Positions 16,411 to 24,880 of a stretch of DNA of 64,000 bases are shown here, piece after piece. The number at the start of each line of letters is the position of its first letter. The stretch's first letter is position 1. A program made the translations under genes and the position numbers. Under the pieces are notes generated by a model. It saw only the letters and a program-made list of their open reading frames with translations. It made no database searches and had not been told where the DNA came from. Source of the stretch: Kribbella sp. CA-293567 (lineage in GTDB: Bacteria > Actinomycetota > Actinomycetes > Propionibacteriales > Kribbellaceae); assembly GCF_027627575.1 (NCBI RefSeq), contig NZ_CP114065.1, positions 4,030,001 through 4,094,000 on the forward strand, given 5' to 3'.

Positions 16411-17289
16411 ATGAGGGAGACGACGAACGCCCTCGGTGCGTACCTGCGGGCCCGACGCGAACTGGTGACCCCTGCGCAAGCCGGCATTCCCGACATCGGC
16501 GTACGGCGGGTGCCTGGGCTGCGGCGCGAAGAGGTCGCCATGCTCGCCGGCATCAGCGCCGACTACTACCTGCGTTTGGAGCGGGGGCGCGATCGCAATC
16601 CGTCCCTGCAGGTGCTCGAGTCGATCGCTCGCGTGCTCCGGCTCGACGACGATCATGTCGCTCACCTGCGGTCTCTGGTCTCGGAGGCGCCCCGGCCGCG
16701 CAGAGGCCGATCTGCGCAGGGCACACCTCCGCCCGGCGCGCTCAAGCTCCTGGACGGCCTGGTCCAGCCTGCCTTCATCGAGGGCCGGTACTTCGACATC
16801 CTGGCCTCGAACAGTCTCGCCAGAGCCCTCTCTCCCGGCCTCACCGTCGGCGGCAACCAACTGAGGGACCTGTTCCTCGACCCGGCGGAACAGGCATTGC
16901 TGCCGGAATGGAAGAACGTCTCGGAGTGCCTGATCGCAAACCTGCGACAAGCCGTGGGCAACGATGTCGACGACCCCCGCTTCCTCGAACTCACCGACGA
17001 ACTCTCACTCGCCAGCCCTCTGTTTCGCGAACTCTGGGCCCGCCACGAAGTACGCGGACAGCGCGGAACACCGATCCGGATCAACCACCCACAGGTCGGT
17101 GAGCTGACCCTCAACCGCGAACGCCTGAGCATCGACGGTGCGGAGGATTTGAAACTCGTCGTTTATCACGCGGACGCGGGGTCGAGCGATGCCGACAAGC
17201 TCGCTCTGCTGGCGTCGGCGGAGCTGCCTAGTTCGTCCGGGAACCTCGGCACGGCTCCCCGGGAGCTGGACAGCGCCGCCCGGCGTTGA
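16411..17289 (+). CDS. XRE-type regulator with MmyB-like ligand-binding domain
   Basis: DNA-binding transcriptional regulator, 292 residues. The first 85 residues form a helix-turn-helix of the XRE class with the diagnostic RRVPGLRREEVAMLAGIS and YYLRLERGRDRNPSLQVL. The remaining 200 residues match the MmyB-like PAS-type domain (PAFIEGRYFDILASNSLARAL and a DDPRFLELTDELS stretch), thought to bind a fatty-acid-like ligand. ATG 16411 starts right at the helix-turn-helix. Divergent pairing with an SDR gene is the typical arrangement, and the SDR is the likely target. Confidence 0.92.
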   Translation: MRETTNALGAYLRARRELVTPAQAGIPDIGVRRVPGLRREEVAMLAGISADYYLRLERGRDRNPSLQVLESIARVLRLDDDHVAHLRSLVSEAPRPRRGRSAQGTPPPGALKLLDGLVQPAFIEGRYFDILASNSLARALSPGLTVGGNQLRDLFLDPAEQALLPEWKNVSECLIANLRQAVGNDVDDPRFLELTDELSLASPLFRELWARHEVRGQRGTPIRINHPQVGELTLNRERLSIDGAEDLKLVVYHADAGSSDADKLALLASAELPSSSGNLGTAPRELDSAARR

Positions 17290-17409
17290 GGGACTAGTTG
17301 TCGTGCCGCGTGAAGAAGCCTCGCTGGAAGACGTGGTCGCGGCGGCGCAAGATCCTGCTCGGCCTGCTGCTGGTGTTGCACGGGCCGGCTGCCGATCGCG
17401 CTGCGGCGG

Positions 17410-17528
17410 GATGTGTCGAGGCCTCGGGATGTGTCAGACCAAAGATGTGTCGGGCCTGCGGATGTATCGGGCCTGCGGATGTGCCGCGCCTACGGAGGTG
17501 TCGAGCCCGGGGATGTATCAGGCTGGTG
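17410..17528. repeat. Seven degenerate 17-bp tandem repeats
   Basis: Units beginning GATGTGTC/GATGTATC start at 17410, 17428, 17444, 17461, 17478, 17495 and 17512. Spacings are 18, 16 and then four times 17 bp. The best-conserved form is GATGTRTCGGGCCTGCG. Because 17 is not a multiple of three, the repeat is unlikely to encode a repeated peptide; it looks like a minisatellite. Confidence 0.8.
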
Positions 17529-17716
17529 GCAGGAAGACGCGACAGCCTTCGACGTGGTGGGCTCGTCGCCGACCGGCGCGCCGACCGGCGTTACACCGGC
17601 CGAGCAGTCCCGATGGGTGCGCGGAAGGATTCTGCCCCCGGTGCTTTGGTCCTGTGAGGTTCGTGTGACCGCGTCGGAGCGCCCGGCGCTTGCGATCGCG
17701 CCCTGGCGGACACGAT

Positions 17717-17798
17717 GACAGGCAGTAGTCGCCTCGACGCCATCACGGCAGGCTCCCGACTCGGTGGCTGGTCGGCAAATCGGGCACTACTGCCTGTC
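17717..17798. repeat. 82-bp element with perfect 13-bp terminal inverted repeats
   Basis: GACAGGCAGTAGT (17717-17729) is repeated exactly as its reverse complement at 17786-17798, leaving a 56-bp centre with no coding content. This is either a MITE-like insertion or a long-loop hairpin. No clear target-site duplication was seen. The right arm contains the stop codon of the sirtuin stub. Confidence 0.6.
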
Positions 17799-17993
17799 GT
17801 TGTGTACGAACTTCCTTGATGAGCAACGGAGGACGTCCGTCAGGCTGGTCAGCGCCTCGCCCGGTGGAAGGTTCACCCGGACATCGGCGTACGGGTCGCC
17901 TCGGGTGTGGCCCGGGTTGATGATCAGCACCGGCTTGGCGGCCTTCGCGGCGTACCGGACGAAGCGGAAGCCGGACATCACCGTCAGGGGGAA
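17787..17993 (-). pseudogene. C-terminal stub of a Sir2-family NAD-dependent protein deacylase
   Basis: About 68 codons on the minus strand resemble the end of bacterial sirtuins: TVMSGFRFVRYAAKAAKPV, LIINPGHTRGDPYADVRV and then GEALTSLTDVL. The pattern VNxGxTRGD, here with IINPGHTRGD, is the conserved loop that contacts the NAD ribose. The N-terminal Rossmann segment, catalytic His and zinc site are absent; sequence upstream of 17993 is unrelated. The stop codon falls in the inverted repeat at 17786-17798. It lies next to a Pat-type protein acetyltransferase, the usual functional opponent of a sirtuin. Confidence 0.6.
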
Positions 17994-18219
17994 CCCAGGA
18001 CCCCGGGCGCGATGGCTGGAGTCCTGTAGCCCGAGTTGTTGAAGCAACGACCACGCCAACATCGCAAGCCCGTTAGCGCGGGACGTCGGCCGAGCTGCCA
18101 CCTCGACCCCGTATTCGCCTCTTAAGCGGGCGCGGAGCAGCCGTCGCGACGCGCCTGCGCCCGCCTCGCCTCAGCGGGACTCGCGCATCACCGCGGCAAC
18201 GCAGCAACGCAGCAGGCGT

Positions 18220-18333
18220 AGCGAAGCGGAGCATGCGCCGCGAACCTTCCCCGCACGGGATGACCACCGAGGCTTCACCTGCAGCGTCAGCGTTCGCGTG
18301 CGAGGCAGGCGGCGGAGCGAAGCGGAGCGTGCG
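18220..18333. repeat. Two direct copies of an 18-bp AGCGAAGCGGAGC motif
   Basis: AGCGAAGCGGAGCATGCG (18220-18237) and AGCGAAGCGGAGCGTGCG (18316-18333) differ at one base and lie 96 bp apart in the non-coding stretch after the Pat gene. They resemble short dispersed intergenic repeats of high-GC actinomycetes. Confidence 0.5.
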
Positions 18334-18360
18334 TCACGAGTCGGGGTGCGGAGGGAGTTG

Positions 18361-21081
18361 TCAGGTGAGTCGGCGGGCTGGGGTGTCCTGGCGGGGTTTT
18401 TCGTTGGGGGCGATGCGGATGGTGGTGTCGAGGATGGTGGCGCCTTGGGCTGCTACCAGTACTGAGCGGAGGTCGCAGCGGACTACCTCTTCGAGTTCCA
18501 GGGTCAGGCGGGAGACTCGGTGGAGGAGGTTTTCGATGGCGGGGATGTCGGCCGGGTCGGAGCCTCGGTAGCCGAAAAGGAGGGGGGCCGCGCGGACTTC
18601 GCGGACCATTTCGGCGGCGTCGACGGTGGTGAGGGGTGGCATGCGGTAGGCGCGGTCGCCGAGGAGGTCGGTGGCTACGCCGGAGAGGCCGAAGGAGACG
18701 ACCGGGCCGAAGGCGACGTCTTCCAGTGCCGAGATCACCACCGGTACGCCGGGAGGCGCCATCTTCTGGACCACGAACTGCGCTCGTCCGGGGTCGGCGG
18801 CGACGCCGAAGGTTCGGGTCATCTCGGCCCAGGCCTCGCGCATGTCGTCTTCGTCGTGGATGTGACGCCAGATGTCGGCCAGGTCGGGGCGCATCCGCCA
18901 TTGCTCGGCGGTCGCCTTGAGGATCACCTCGAAGCCGAGGTCCTCCGCTCGGGCGACCGCTTCGTCTGCCGACAGGACCGGGAAGGCGGGCAGCACGCTG
19001 ATGTCGTAGAAGCTCAGCAGCCGCTGCCGGTCGGCGTCGTCCAGGTCGGCGCCCGCGGGGTGGCGCTGCAGGAACTCGGCGACGAAGTCTTCCGCGCCGG
19101 CGGTGTCGACGTCCGGTAGTTCAGGAATGGTGCTGTCCGCGCGCCGCCGCCATTCCGCGTACTGCGTGGCTTTGGCCAGCGCTCCCACGGCGTACTGCGG
19201 GGAGGAGAAGGACGGGATCGAGCCGCGGGCGGCGCCGCCTTGCTCGTCGGAGACGCGAAGTTGCGCGGGGACGCTGCGGGATGCGAGGAAGGTGGAGACG
19301 ACCGGCTTGTCCGATCCGGCGGCCGCGGCGGCGAGGACCTCCGCGACTTCGGCGCCGTTCGACTGGACGGGTGGGGTGAAGATCACCACGATGGAGTCGA
19401 CCCGCTCGTCGGCGAAGACTTCTTCCAGCGCGCCACCGAAGTCGGCGGCCGTTGCCTCGGCGTTCAGCGTGCGCGGGTCGCCCGCGACGTCGAGCCCACA
19501 GCCGGCCATCGAGTCCAGCGCGAGCAGGGTGAGGGCGTCGGAGTTGCTCACGATCGCGACCCGGCGGCCCTTGGGCAGCGGCTGGTGCGCCATCAACTGG
19601 GCGACGTCGAACAGCTCACCCGGCGTGTCGACGCCGATCAGGCCACTCTGCCGGAACAACGAGTCGACCGTTGCCGATGGCAACGTGCTGCGGCGGACCG
19701 TGTGGCCGAGCGGAACACCCTGCGTGGCGCGGCCGGACTTCAGCGCGATCACTGGCTTGCGCCCGGCCAGCCGACGAGCGACCCGGCTGAACTTGCGGGG
19801 GTTGCCCAGCGACTCGAGGTAGAGCAGGACCACCTCGGTCGCCTCGTCGGAGTACCAGTACTGCATCAGGTCGTTGCCGGAGACATCGGCTCGGTTGCCG
19901 GCCGAGACGAAGCTCGAGAGACCAAGACCGCGGCCGACCATGTCGGCCAGGATCGACACGCCGAGGGCGCCGGACTGGCAGAAGAACGCGACCCGCCCAC
20001 GACTCGGCATCAGCGGCGAGAGGGTCGCGTTGAGGCTGACCCCGGCGGCCGTGTTGATCACACCCAGCGCGTTCGGGCCGATCACGCGCATCCCGTACGA
20101 CCGGGCCAGGCCGACCAGGTAGCGCTGACGCTTGCGGCCTTCGTCCCCGATCTCGGCGAAACCGCTGGACACCACCACCAGCCCCCGCACGCCCTTGGCC
20201 GCACAGTCCAGGATCACGTCGGCGACCATCTCGGCCCGGACCGCGACCACGGCCAGGTCGACCGGACCGTCCACGTCCCGGATCGTCGGGTACGCCGGTA
20301 CGCCGTCGATCTCGTCGGCCTGCGTGTCGGCGTTCACCGCGTACAACCGGCCGGGGAACCCGCCGTCCCGCAGATTGCGCAGCAGGGCGTTGCCGATCGT
20401 GCCCGCCCGCCGCGACGCACCGATCACCGCGACGCCGGCCGGGCTCAGCAGCCGCGCGATCGAGAGCGCCTCCGAGCGCTGCTCGCGGGCCTGCATCACC
20501 CCGAACGAGGTGTCGGTCGGCGCGATGTCGAACTCGACCATGATCACGCCGTCCTCGAACTCGCGCGCGACCTTGTACCCGGCCTCGGTGAAGACCGTGA
20601 TCATCTTGCGGTTGTCGGGCAGCACCTCGGCGATGAACCGGGTGATGCCGTGCTCGCGCGCCGACTGGGCCAGGTGCTCGAGAAACAATTGCCCCAGGCC
20701 CCGGCCCTGGTGCGCGTCCTCGATCAGGAACGCGACCTCGGCGGTCCGCCGCCCGGTCCGCTCGTACCGCCCGACGCCGATCATCGCGTCGCCGACGGTC
20801 ACGATCAACGCCAGCCGGTCCACGTAGTCGACCTGGGTGAACCGCGCCACGTCGCGATCCGACAGTTGCGGATAGGGCGCGAAGAAGCGGTAGTACTTCG
20901 ACTGCTCGGAGACCCGCGCGTAGAAGGAGACCAGCAGCTCGGCGTCACCCGGGGTGATCGGCCGCAAGTGCGCTGTCGCCCCGTCGCGCAGGACCACATC
21001 CGCTTCGTACTCCGCTGGATAGCCGGCCGGGTGCTCCACGGCATACTGAGCCGGTCGCTGAGGCTGTTCCGGCACTGTCAC
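18361..21081 (-). CDS. Pat-type protein lysine acetyltransferase: N-terminal GNAT fused to NDP-forming acyl-CoA synthetase domains
   Basis: Large fusion, 906 residues from GTG 21081 (GTG 21075 is also possible). Residues about 30-190 are a GNAT domain with the acetyl-CoA motif EDAHQGRGLGQLFLEHL. Then come a CoA-binding Rossmann domain (LSPAGVAVIGASRRAGTIGN), a ligase-CoA part (VAFFCQSGALGVSIL, and LKSGRATQGVPLGHT, where a GH pair remains at the position of the phospho-His), and a C-terminal ATP-grasp domain (VILKATAEQWRMRPDLADIW). Actinobacterial enzymes with an N-terminal GNAT (SlPatA type) acetylate and silence AMP-forming acyl-CoA synthetases. One such enzyme is encoded 1.3 kb away and a sirtuin stub lies just downstream, so that role is likely here. 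Confidence 0.9.
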   Translation of the reverse strand: MTVPEQPQRPAQYAVEHPAGYPAEYEADVVLRDGATAHLRPITPGDAELLVSFYARVSEQSKYYRFFAPYPQLSDRDVARFTQVDYVDRLALIVTVGDAMIGVGRYERTGRRTAEVAFLIEDAHQGRGLGQLFLEHLAQSAREHGITRFIAEVLPDNRKMITVFTEAGYKVAREFEDGVIMVEFDIAPTDTSFGVMQAREQRSEALSIARLLSPAGVAVIGASRRAGTIGNALLRNLRDGGFPGRLYAVNADTQADEIDGVPAYPTIRDVDGPVDLAVVAVRAEMVADVILDCAAKGVRGLVVVSSGFAEIGDEGRKRQRYLVGLARSYGMRVIGPNALGVINTAAGVSLNATLSPLMPSRGRVAFFCQSGALGVSILADMVGRGLGLSSFVSAGNRADVSGNDLMQYWYSDEATEVVLLYLESLGNPRKFSRVARRLAGRKPVIALKSGRATQGVPLGHTVRRSTLPSATVDSLFRQSGLIGVDTPGELFDVAQLMAHQPLPKGRRVAIVSNSDALTLLALDSMAGCGLDVAGDPRTLNAEATAADFGGALEEVFADERVDSIVVIFTPPVQSNGAEVAEVLAAAAAGSDKPVVSTFLASRSVPAQLRVSDEQGGAARGSIPSFSSPQYAVGALAKATQYAEWRRRADSTIPELPDVDTAGAEDFVAEFLQRHPAGADLDDADRQRLLSFYDISVLPAFPVLSADEAVARAEDLGFEVILKATAEQWRMRPDLADIWRHIHDEDDMREAWAEMTRTFGVAADPGRAQFVVQKMAPPGVPVVISALEDVAFGPVVSFGLSGVATDLLGDRAYRMPPLTTVDAAEMVREVRAAPLLFGYRGSDPADIPAIENLLHRVSRLTLELEEVVRCDLRSVLVAAQGATILDTTIRIAPNEKPRQDTPARRLT

Positions 21082-21126
21082 GCGGCCAGCGTACTCACAC
21101 ACCGGGCTTCGGAGGGCGGCGATTCC

Positions 21127-22275
21127 ATGTGGTGGTTGAGTGCGCTCGGCGGGATCGTTGCGCTCGCCACCGGTCTGCTCGGACCCTCGGACGCGCTCGC
21201 GGTGATCGAGCGAATCGCTCCGGTGCTGGTTTTCCTGGTCGCCGTCACGGTGATCGCCGGGCTCGCCGACGCAGCGAAGGTCTTCGACGTCGCCGCCCGT
21301 GAAGCAGCTCATCTGGCTCGGGGCCGGATGTGGCGACTCTGGCTGCTCGTCGTAGTGCTCGCGACCGCCCTGACCATCGTGCTCTCCCTCGACACCTGCG
21401 CCGTGCTGCTCACCCCGGTGGTGCTCGCGATGGCGCGCCAGCTCGAGGTCCCGCCGAAGCTGTTCGCCTTCACCACGGTCTGGCTGGCCGGCACGGCGTC
21501 GATGCTGCTGCCGGTGTCCAATCTCACCAATCTGCTCGCGCTGCACCAGTTCGACCAGCTCGGTCTCGGGCTGACCGACTACCTGGGCCTCAGCTGGCGA
21601 CCCGCGATCGCGGCGATCCTGATCACCGTCGCGGTCCTTGCGGCGCTCTTCCACCGCGACCTGCGTCGGACCTACGTCGTACCCCCGACGCCCGGACTGG
21701 ACGACAAGGTGCTGTTCTGGGGCTCCGCGGCCGTCTGTCTCGCGCTCGGGCCGGCCTTTGTGACCGGTATCGACGTGGCCTGGCCGGCCAGCGCCGGAGC
21801 GATCGCGCTCCTCGTCCTCTTCGCCGTACGCCGACGCGGCGCGCTGACCTGGTCGCTCGTGCCGTGGCGGCTGGTCGTCACGGTGGTCGGACTCTTCCTC
21901 GTGGTCGGCGCTCTCACCGCCCACGGTCTGGAAGACCTGCTCAGCACTATCGCCGGCACTTCCCCAGACGGCCTGGCGGCGCAATTGCGGCTGACCGGCA
22001 CGGCAGCCCTCGGCGCCAACGCGGTCGACAACCTCCCGGCGTACCTGGCGATGGAGCCGGTGGCCGCGGCGGACGGCACCCGGATGATGCTGCTCCTGAT
22101 CGGGGTCAACGCCGGCTGCCTGCTCACCCTCTGGGGGTCGCTGGCGACCTTGCTGTGGCGCGACCGCTGCCGCGCCGCCGGTGTGCACATCTCGTGGTGG
22201 TCCTTCCTCTGGCGCGGTCTCATCCTCACTCCCCTCGTCCTGGCCGGATCCGTCCTGGCCCTCGCCGTCGGCTGA
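21127..22275 (+). CDS. ArsB/NhaD-type (SLC13-like ion transporter superfamily) membrane transporter
   Basis: Polytopic membrane protein, 382 residues, with about ten hydrophobic segments. It carries the ArsB-family hallmarks LSLDTCAVLLTPVVLAMA in the first half and ANAVDNLPAYLAMEP in the second, matching the inverted-repeat discontinuous helices. A good Shine-Dalgarno (GGAGGG, 21111-21116) precedes the ATG, which is only 45 bp from the divergent Pat start. It is likely an arsenite or organic-anion/Na+ exporter. No arsR, arsC or ArsR site is adjacent, so arsenic as substrate is not secure. Confidence 0.85.
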   Translation: MWWLSALGGIVALATGLLGPSDALAVIERIAPVLVFLVAVTVIAGLADAAKVFDVAAREAAHLARGRMWRLWLLVVVLATALTIVLSLDTCAVLLTPVVLAMARQLEVPPKLFAFTTVWLAGTASMLLPVSNLTNLLALHQFDQLGLGLTDYLGLSWRPAIAAILITVAVLAALFHRDLRRTYVVPPTPGLDDKVLFWGSAAVCLALGPAFVTGIDVAWPASAGAIALLVLFAVRRRGALTWSLVPWRLVVTVVGLFLVVGALTAHGLEDLLSTIAGTSPDGLAAQLRLTGTAALGANAVDNLPAYLAMEPVAAADGTRMMLLLIGVNAGCLLTLWGSLATLLWRDRCRAAGVHISWWSFLWRGLILTPLVLAGSVLALAVG

Positions 22276-22306
22276 CGGCCAGCGCGCCCATGGGGTAGAC
22301 CAAGGA

Positions 22307-22322
22307 TCGAACATGCGTTCGA
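22307..22322. promoter_or_regulatory. Perfect LexA (SOS) box
   Basis: TCGAAC-ATGC-GTTCGA is an exact match to the Gram-positive/actinobacterial LexA consensus TCGAAC-N4-GTTCGA. It sits 31 bp after the transporter stop and 73 bp before the acyl-CoA synthetase start, a normal distance for an operator. A 28-codon frame starting inside the box (ATG 22313) ends overlapping the synthetase start; it is probably fortuitous. The match is seen; SOS control is inferred. Confidence 0.65.
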
Positions 22323-22395
22323 CTTTAGTCACTGTGCGTGCCACGACGCAAACCCGGCGTTTGCCGATGTCGATGCGCTCGGCAATAGTGCGGGG

Positions 22396-24105
22396 ATGAG
22401 CGTGGAACAGAGCACCTCGGACACCACCCGGGCCTTTCGCGACGCGCGGGACTTCCTGGTCGCCCATCGGGAGGACTACGAGACCGCTTGCCGGGACTTC
22501 AAGTGGCCCACCTTCGAGCGGTTCAACTGGGCCAGGGACTGGTTCGACGCGCTGGCGGTCGAGCAGGCCGAGGTGGCCGCGCTGACCATCGTGGAGGACG
22601 ATGGCGAGGTCAACTCGCTGACCTACGCCGAGATGGCTGAGCGTTCGCGACAGGTGGCCGGGTGGCTCGCCGAGGCTGGACTGCAGCAGGGCGATCGAGT
22701 GCTGATCGTGCTCGGCAACACCGTGCCGCTGTGGGAGGTGATGCTGGCCTGCATCCGCGCCGGTCTGGTGATGATTCCGGCCACGACGCTGCTGACCGAC
22801 GCCGACCTGGCCGATCGCATCACGCGGGGCGCGGTACGGGCTGTGGTGACCAGCAGTGCGGACACGTCCAGGTACGAGGGTATCGTCGACGACTGCATCC
22901 GGGTCAGCGTCGGTGGGGCTGTGGACAACTGGCTCGACTACGACGATTCGCGCGGCTTCGACGGACCGGTCCCGCAAGCCGACACCCAGGCCGACGACTC
23001 GCTGCTGCTCTACTTCACCTCCGGTACGACGAGCCAGCCGAAGCTGGTCGAGCACACCCACGTGAGCTATCCCGTCGGCCACCTCTCCACCATGTACTGG
23101 ATCGGCCTGCAGCCCGGCGACGTGCACCTCAACGTCTCCTCGCCCGGCTGGGCGAAGCACTCCTGGAGCAACGTCTTCGCGCCGTGGAACGCGGGCGCGA
23201 CCGTCTTCCTGCACAACTACGCCCGTTTCGACGCCGAAAAGCTGCTGCAGGTCCTGCAGACCTACGGCGTGACCACCTTCTGCGCGCCGCCGACGGTCTG
23301 GCGGATGCTGATCCAGGCCGACCTGGCGGCGGTCGAGGTGCCCGTCCGGGAGTGCATCTCGGCCGGCGAGCCGCTCAACCCGGAGGTGATCGAGCAGGTC
23401 CGCAGCGCCTGGGGCGTCACCATCCGGGACGGCTACGGCCAGACCGAGACGACCGCGCAGATCGGCAACCCGCCCGGCCAGGAGGTCAAGCTCGGCTCGA
23501 TGGGCCGTCCGCTCCCGGGGTACTCGATCGCCTTGGTCGACCCGGCCACCGGCGAGATCGGCGACGACGGCGAGATCTGCATCGAGCTCGCTCCGCCGCC
23601 GGTGCCGCTGATGCGCGGCTACCGCGACGCCCAGGAGATGACCGACGAGGCGATGCGCGGCGGTTTCTACCACACCGGCGACGTCGCGAGCCGTGACGAG
23701 GACGGCTACATCACCTACGTCGGCCGCTCCGACGACGTGTTCAAGGCCAGTGACTACCGGATCTCGCCGTTCGAGCTGGAGTCGGTGCTGATCGAGCACC
23801 CGGCCGTTGCCGAGGCTGCGGTGGTGCCGTCGCCCGACCCGGTCCGGCTCGCGGTGCCCAAGGCGTACGTCGTACTGGTGGCCGGCCAGGAGCCGACGCG
23901 GGAACTGGCCGCGGAGATCCTGCAGTTCTGCCGCGACCACCTGGCGCCGTACAAGCGGATCCGGCGGATCGAGTTCGCGGAGCTGCCGAAGACCATCTCG
24001 GGCAAGATCCGCCGGGTCGAGCTGCGCACCGACGAGGCCGCCAAGGTGGACGGTGGCGAGCGATCAGAGCATGCCTACGACGAAGCGGACTTCGTGACAG
24101 GCTGA
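22396..24105 (+). CDS. AMP-forming acyl-CoA synthetase (medium-chain/ACSM-like)
   Basis: Activates a carboxylic acid with ATP and CoA, 569 residues. The N-terminal FNWARDWFD segment is typical of medium-chain synthetases. The phosphate loop reads YFTSGTTSQPK, the adenine motif YGQTETT, the hinge region YHTGDVASRDEDGY, and the C-terminal catalytic loop LPKTISGKIRR with Lys537. PKxxxGKxxR is the motif acetylated by Pat-type enzymes, and such an enzyme is encoded at 18361-21081. The gene is followed after 7 bp by a FetB-like permease gene. A perfect LexA box lies 73 bp upstream. Confidence 0.93.
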   Translation: MSVEQSTSDTTRAFRDARDFLVAHREDYETACRDFKWPTFERFNWARDWFDALAVEQAEVAALTIVEDDGEVNSLTYAEMAERSRQVAGWLAEAGLQQGDRVLIVLGNTVPLWEVMLACIRAGLVMIPATTLLTDADLADRITRGAVRAVVTSSADTSRYEGIVDDCIRVSVGGAVDNWLDYDDSRGFDGPVPQADTQADDSLLLYFTSGTTSQPKLVEHTHVSYPVGHLSTMYWIGLQPGDVHLNVSSPGWAKHSWSNVFAPWNAGATVFLHNYARFDAEKLLQVLQTYGVTTFCAPPTVWRMLIQADLAAVEVPVRECISAGEPLNPEVIEQVRSAWGVTIRDGYGQTETTAQIGNPPGQEVKLGSMGRPLPGYSIALVDPATGEIGDDGEICIELAPPPVPLMRGYRDAQEMTDEAMRGGFYHTGDVASRDEDGYITYVGRSDDVFKASDYRISPFELESVLIEHPAVAEAAVVPSPDPVRLAVPKAYVVLVAGQEPTRELAAEILQFCRDHLAPYKRIRRIEFAELPKTISGKIRRVELRTDEAAKVDGGERSEHAYDEADFVTG

Positions 24106-24112
24106 TCCCGTC

Positions 24113-24880
24113 ATGACCACCGACACGGGACTCGGTCTCGCCGCGATCGTGGTGCTGCCGCTGCTGGTCGTGATCGCGGTGGTGGGGTCGCGGCTGGCGT
24201 CACTGCGGCACGACAAAGGCATCGTCACGGCTGCCGTGCGCGCGGTGCTGCAGCTGGCTGCCGTCGGAGCCGTAGTCGGCTTCGCACTCCAGTCGACCCT
24301 CGGCGCGCTCGCGTTCATCGCGGTGATGCTGACGGTCGCGACCATCACCAGCACCCGGCGGATCCGATCCGTCGCGGTGGTGCCGCGCCAGCTCGCGATC
24401 TGCGCACTGGCGATCGGGGCCGGCGCCGGTCTCGTCCTGCTGCTCCTGCTGCTGCCCGGCGTGGTGCCCCGCAACCCCGAGACGCTGTTGCCGATGGGCG
24501 GCATCATCATCGGCGGCGCCATGAACGCCACCACGCTGGCCGGGCGGCGGCTGCTCTCGGAGTACGGGTCGAGCTTCGGCGAGTACGAGGCGGGGCTCTC
24601 GATCGGGCTGCTGCCACCGGACGCGTTCAAGCTGGTGGCCGGCCCGACCGCCGGCGACGCACTGCTGCCGGCCCTCGACCAGACCCGCACGGTCGGCCTC
24701 GTGACACTGCCCGGGGCGTTCGTCGGAATGGTTCTTGGCGGTGCTTCACCGACCGCGGCCGCCGCGTTGCAGCTCGTCGTGCTGATCGGCCTGGTCGCCG
24801 CCGAGTCGCTGGCGATCCTGGCCACGACCGAGCTCCTGGCCAGGTCAACGCTTCCCGACGGGCGTACCGTTTCGGTATGA
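24113..24880 (+). CDS. FetB/UPF0014-family ABC transporter permease
   Basis: Membrane protein of 255 residues with about seven hydrophobic segments and the family motifs TITSTRRIRSVAVVPRQ, PMGGIIIGGAMNATTLAG and TVGLVTLPGAFVGMVLGGASP. In E. coli FetB pairs with the ATPase FetA for iron export and oxidative-stress resistance. No FetA homologue is encoded here, so the ATPase must lie elsewhere or the protein acts differently. It starts 7 bp after the acyl-CoA synthetase and overlaps DUF2630 by 4 bp, so all three appear co-transcribed. Confidence 0.88.
   Translation: MTTDTGLGLAAIVVLPLLVVIAVVGSRLASLRHDKGIVTAAVRAVLQLAAVGAVVGFALQSTLGALAFIAVMLTVATITSTRRIRSVAVVPRQLAICALAIGAGAGLVLLLLLLPGVVPRNPETLLPMGGIIIGGAMNATTLAGRRLLSEYGSSFGEYEAGLSIGLLPPDAFKLVAGPTAGDALLPALDQTRTVGLVTLPGAFVGMVLGGASPTAAAALQLVVLIGLVAAESLAILATTELLARSTLPDGRTVSV

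Larger units (their letters stand above)
17290..18360. other. Gene-poor, decayed intergenic region
   Basis: About 1.07 kb between the XRE regulator and the Pat-type acetyltransferase without a convincing intact gene. Several short frames are open in both strands, but none has a believable start, length or protein texture throughout. It holds seven 17-bp tandem units (17410-17528), an 82-bp element bounded by 13-bp inverted repeats (17717-17798), the C-terminal stub of a sirtuin (17787-17993), and two copies of an AGCGAAGCGGAGC motif (18220 and 18316). The picture is of successive insertions and deletions next to a core gene block. Confidence 0.6.

Noticed and set aside
17410..17528. CRISPR array
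   Set aside because: The 17-bp units are directly adjacent with no spacers, and no cas genes are present.
17298..17657. 119-codon Cys-rich frame over the 17-bp repeats, with a hydrophobic N-terminus
   Set aside because: Cys arises from TGT/TGC in the repeat and changes with frame every unit; no Shine-Dalgarno and no conserved domain. Kept only as a repeat.
19240..21126. Very long plus-strand extension of the ArsB-like frame
   Set aside because: It covers the Pat gene in antisense and has shadow composition; a Shine-Dalgarno and ATG occur at 21127.
22313..22399. 28-codon leader peptide overlapping the acyl-CoA synthetase start as ATGA
   Set aside because: It starts inside the LexA box without a Shine-Dalgarno and has no regulatory pattern; probably chance.
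21082..23940. 950-codon upstream extension of the Pat frame
   Set aside because: It is antisense to the transporter and the acyl-CoA synthetase, both of which have full motif sets; the protein starts at GTG 21081 or 21075.
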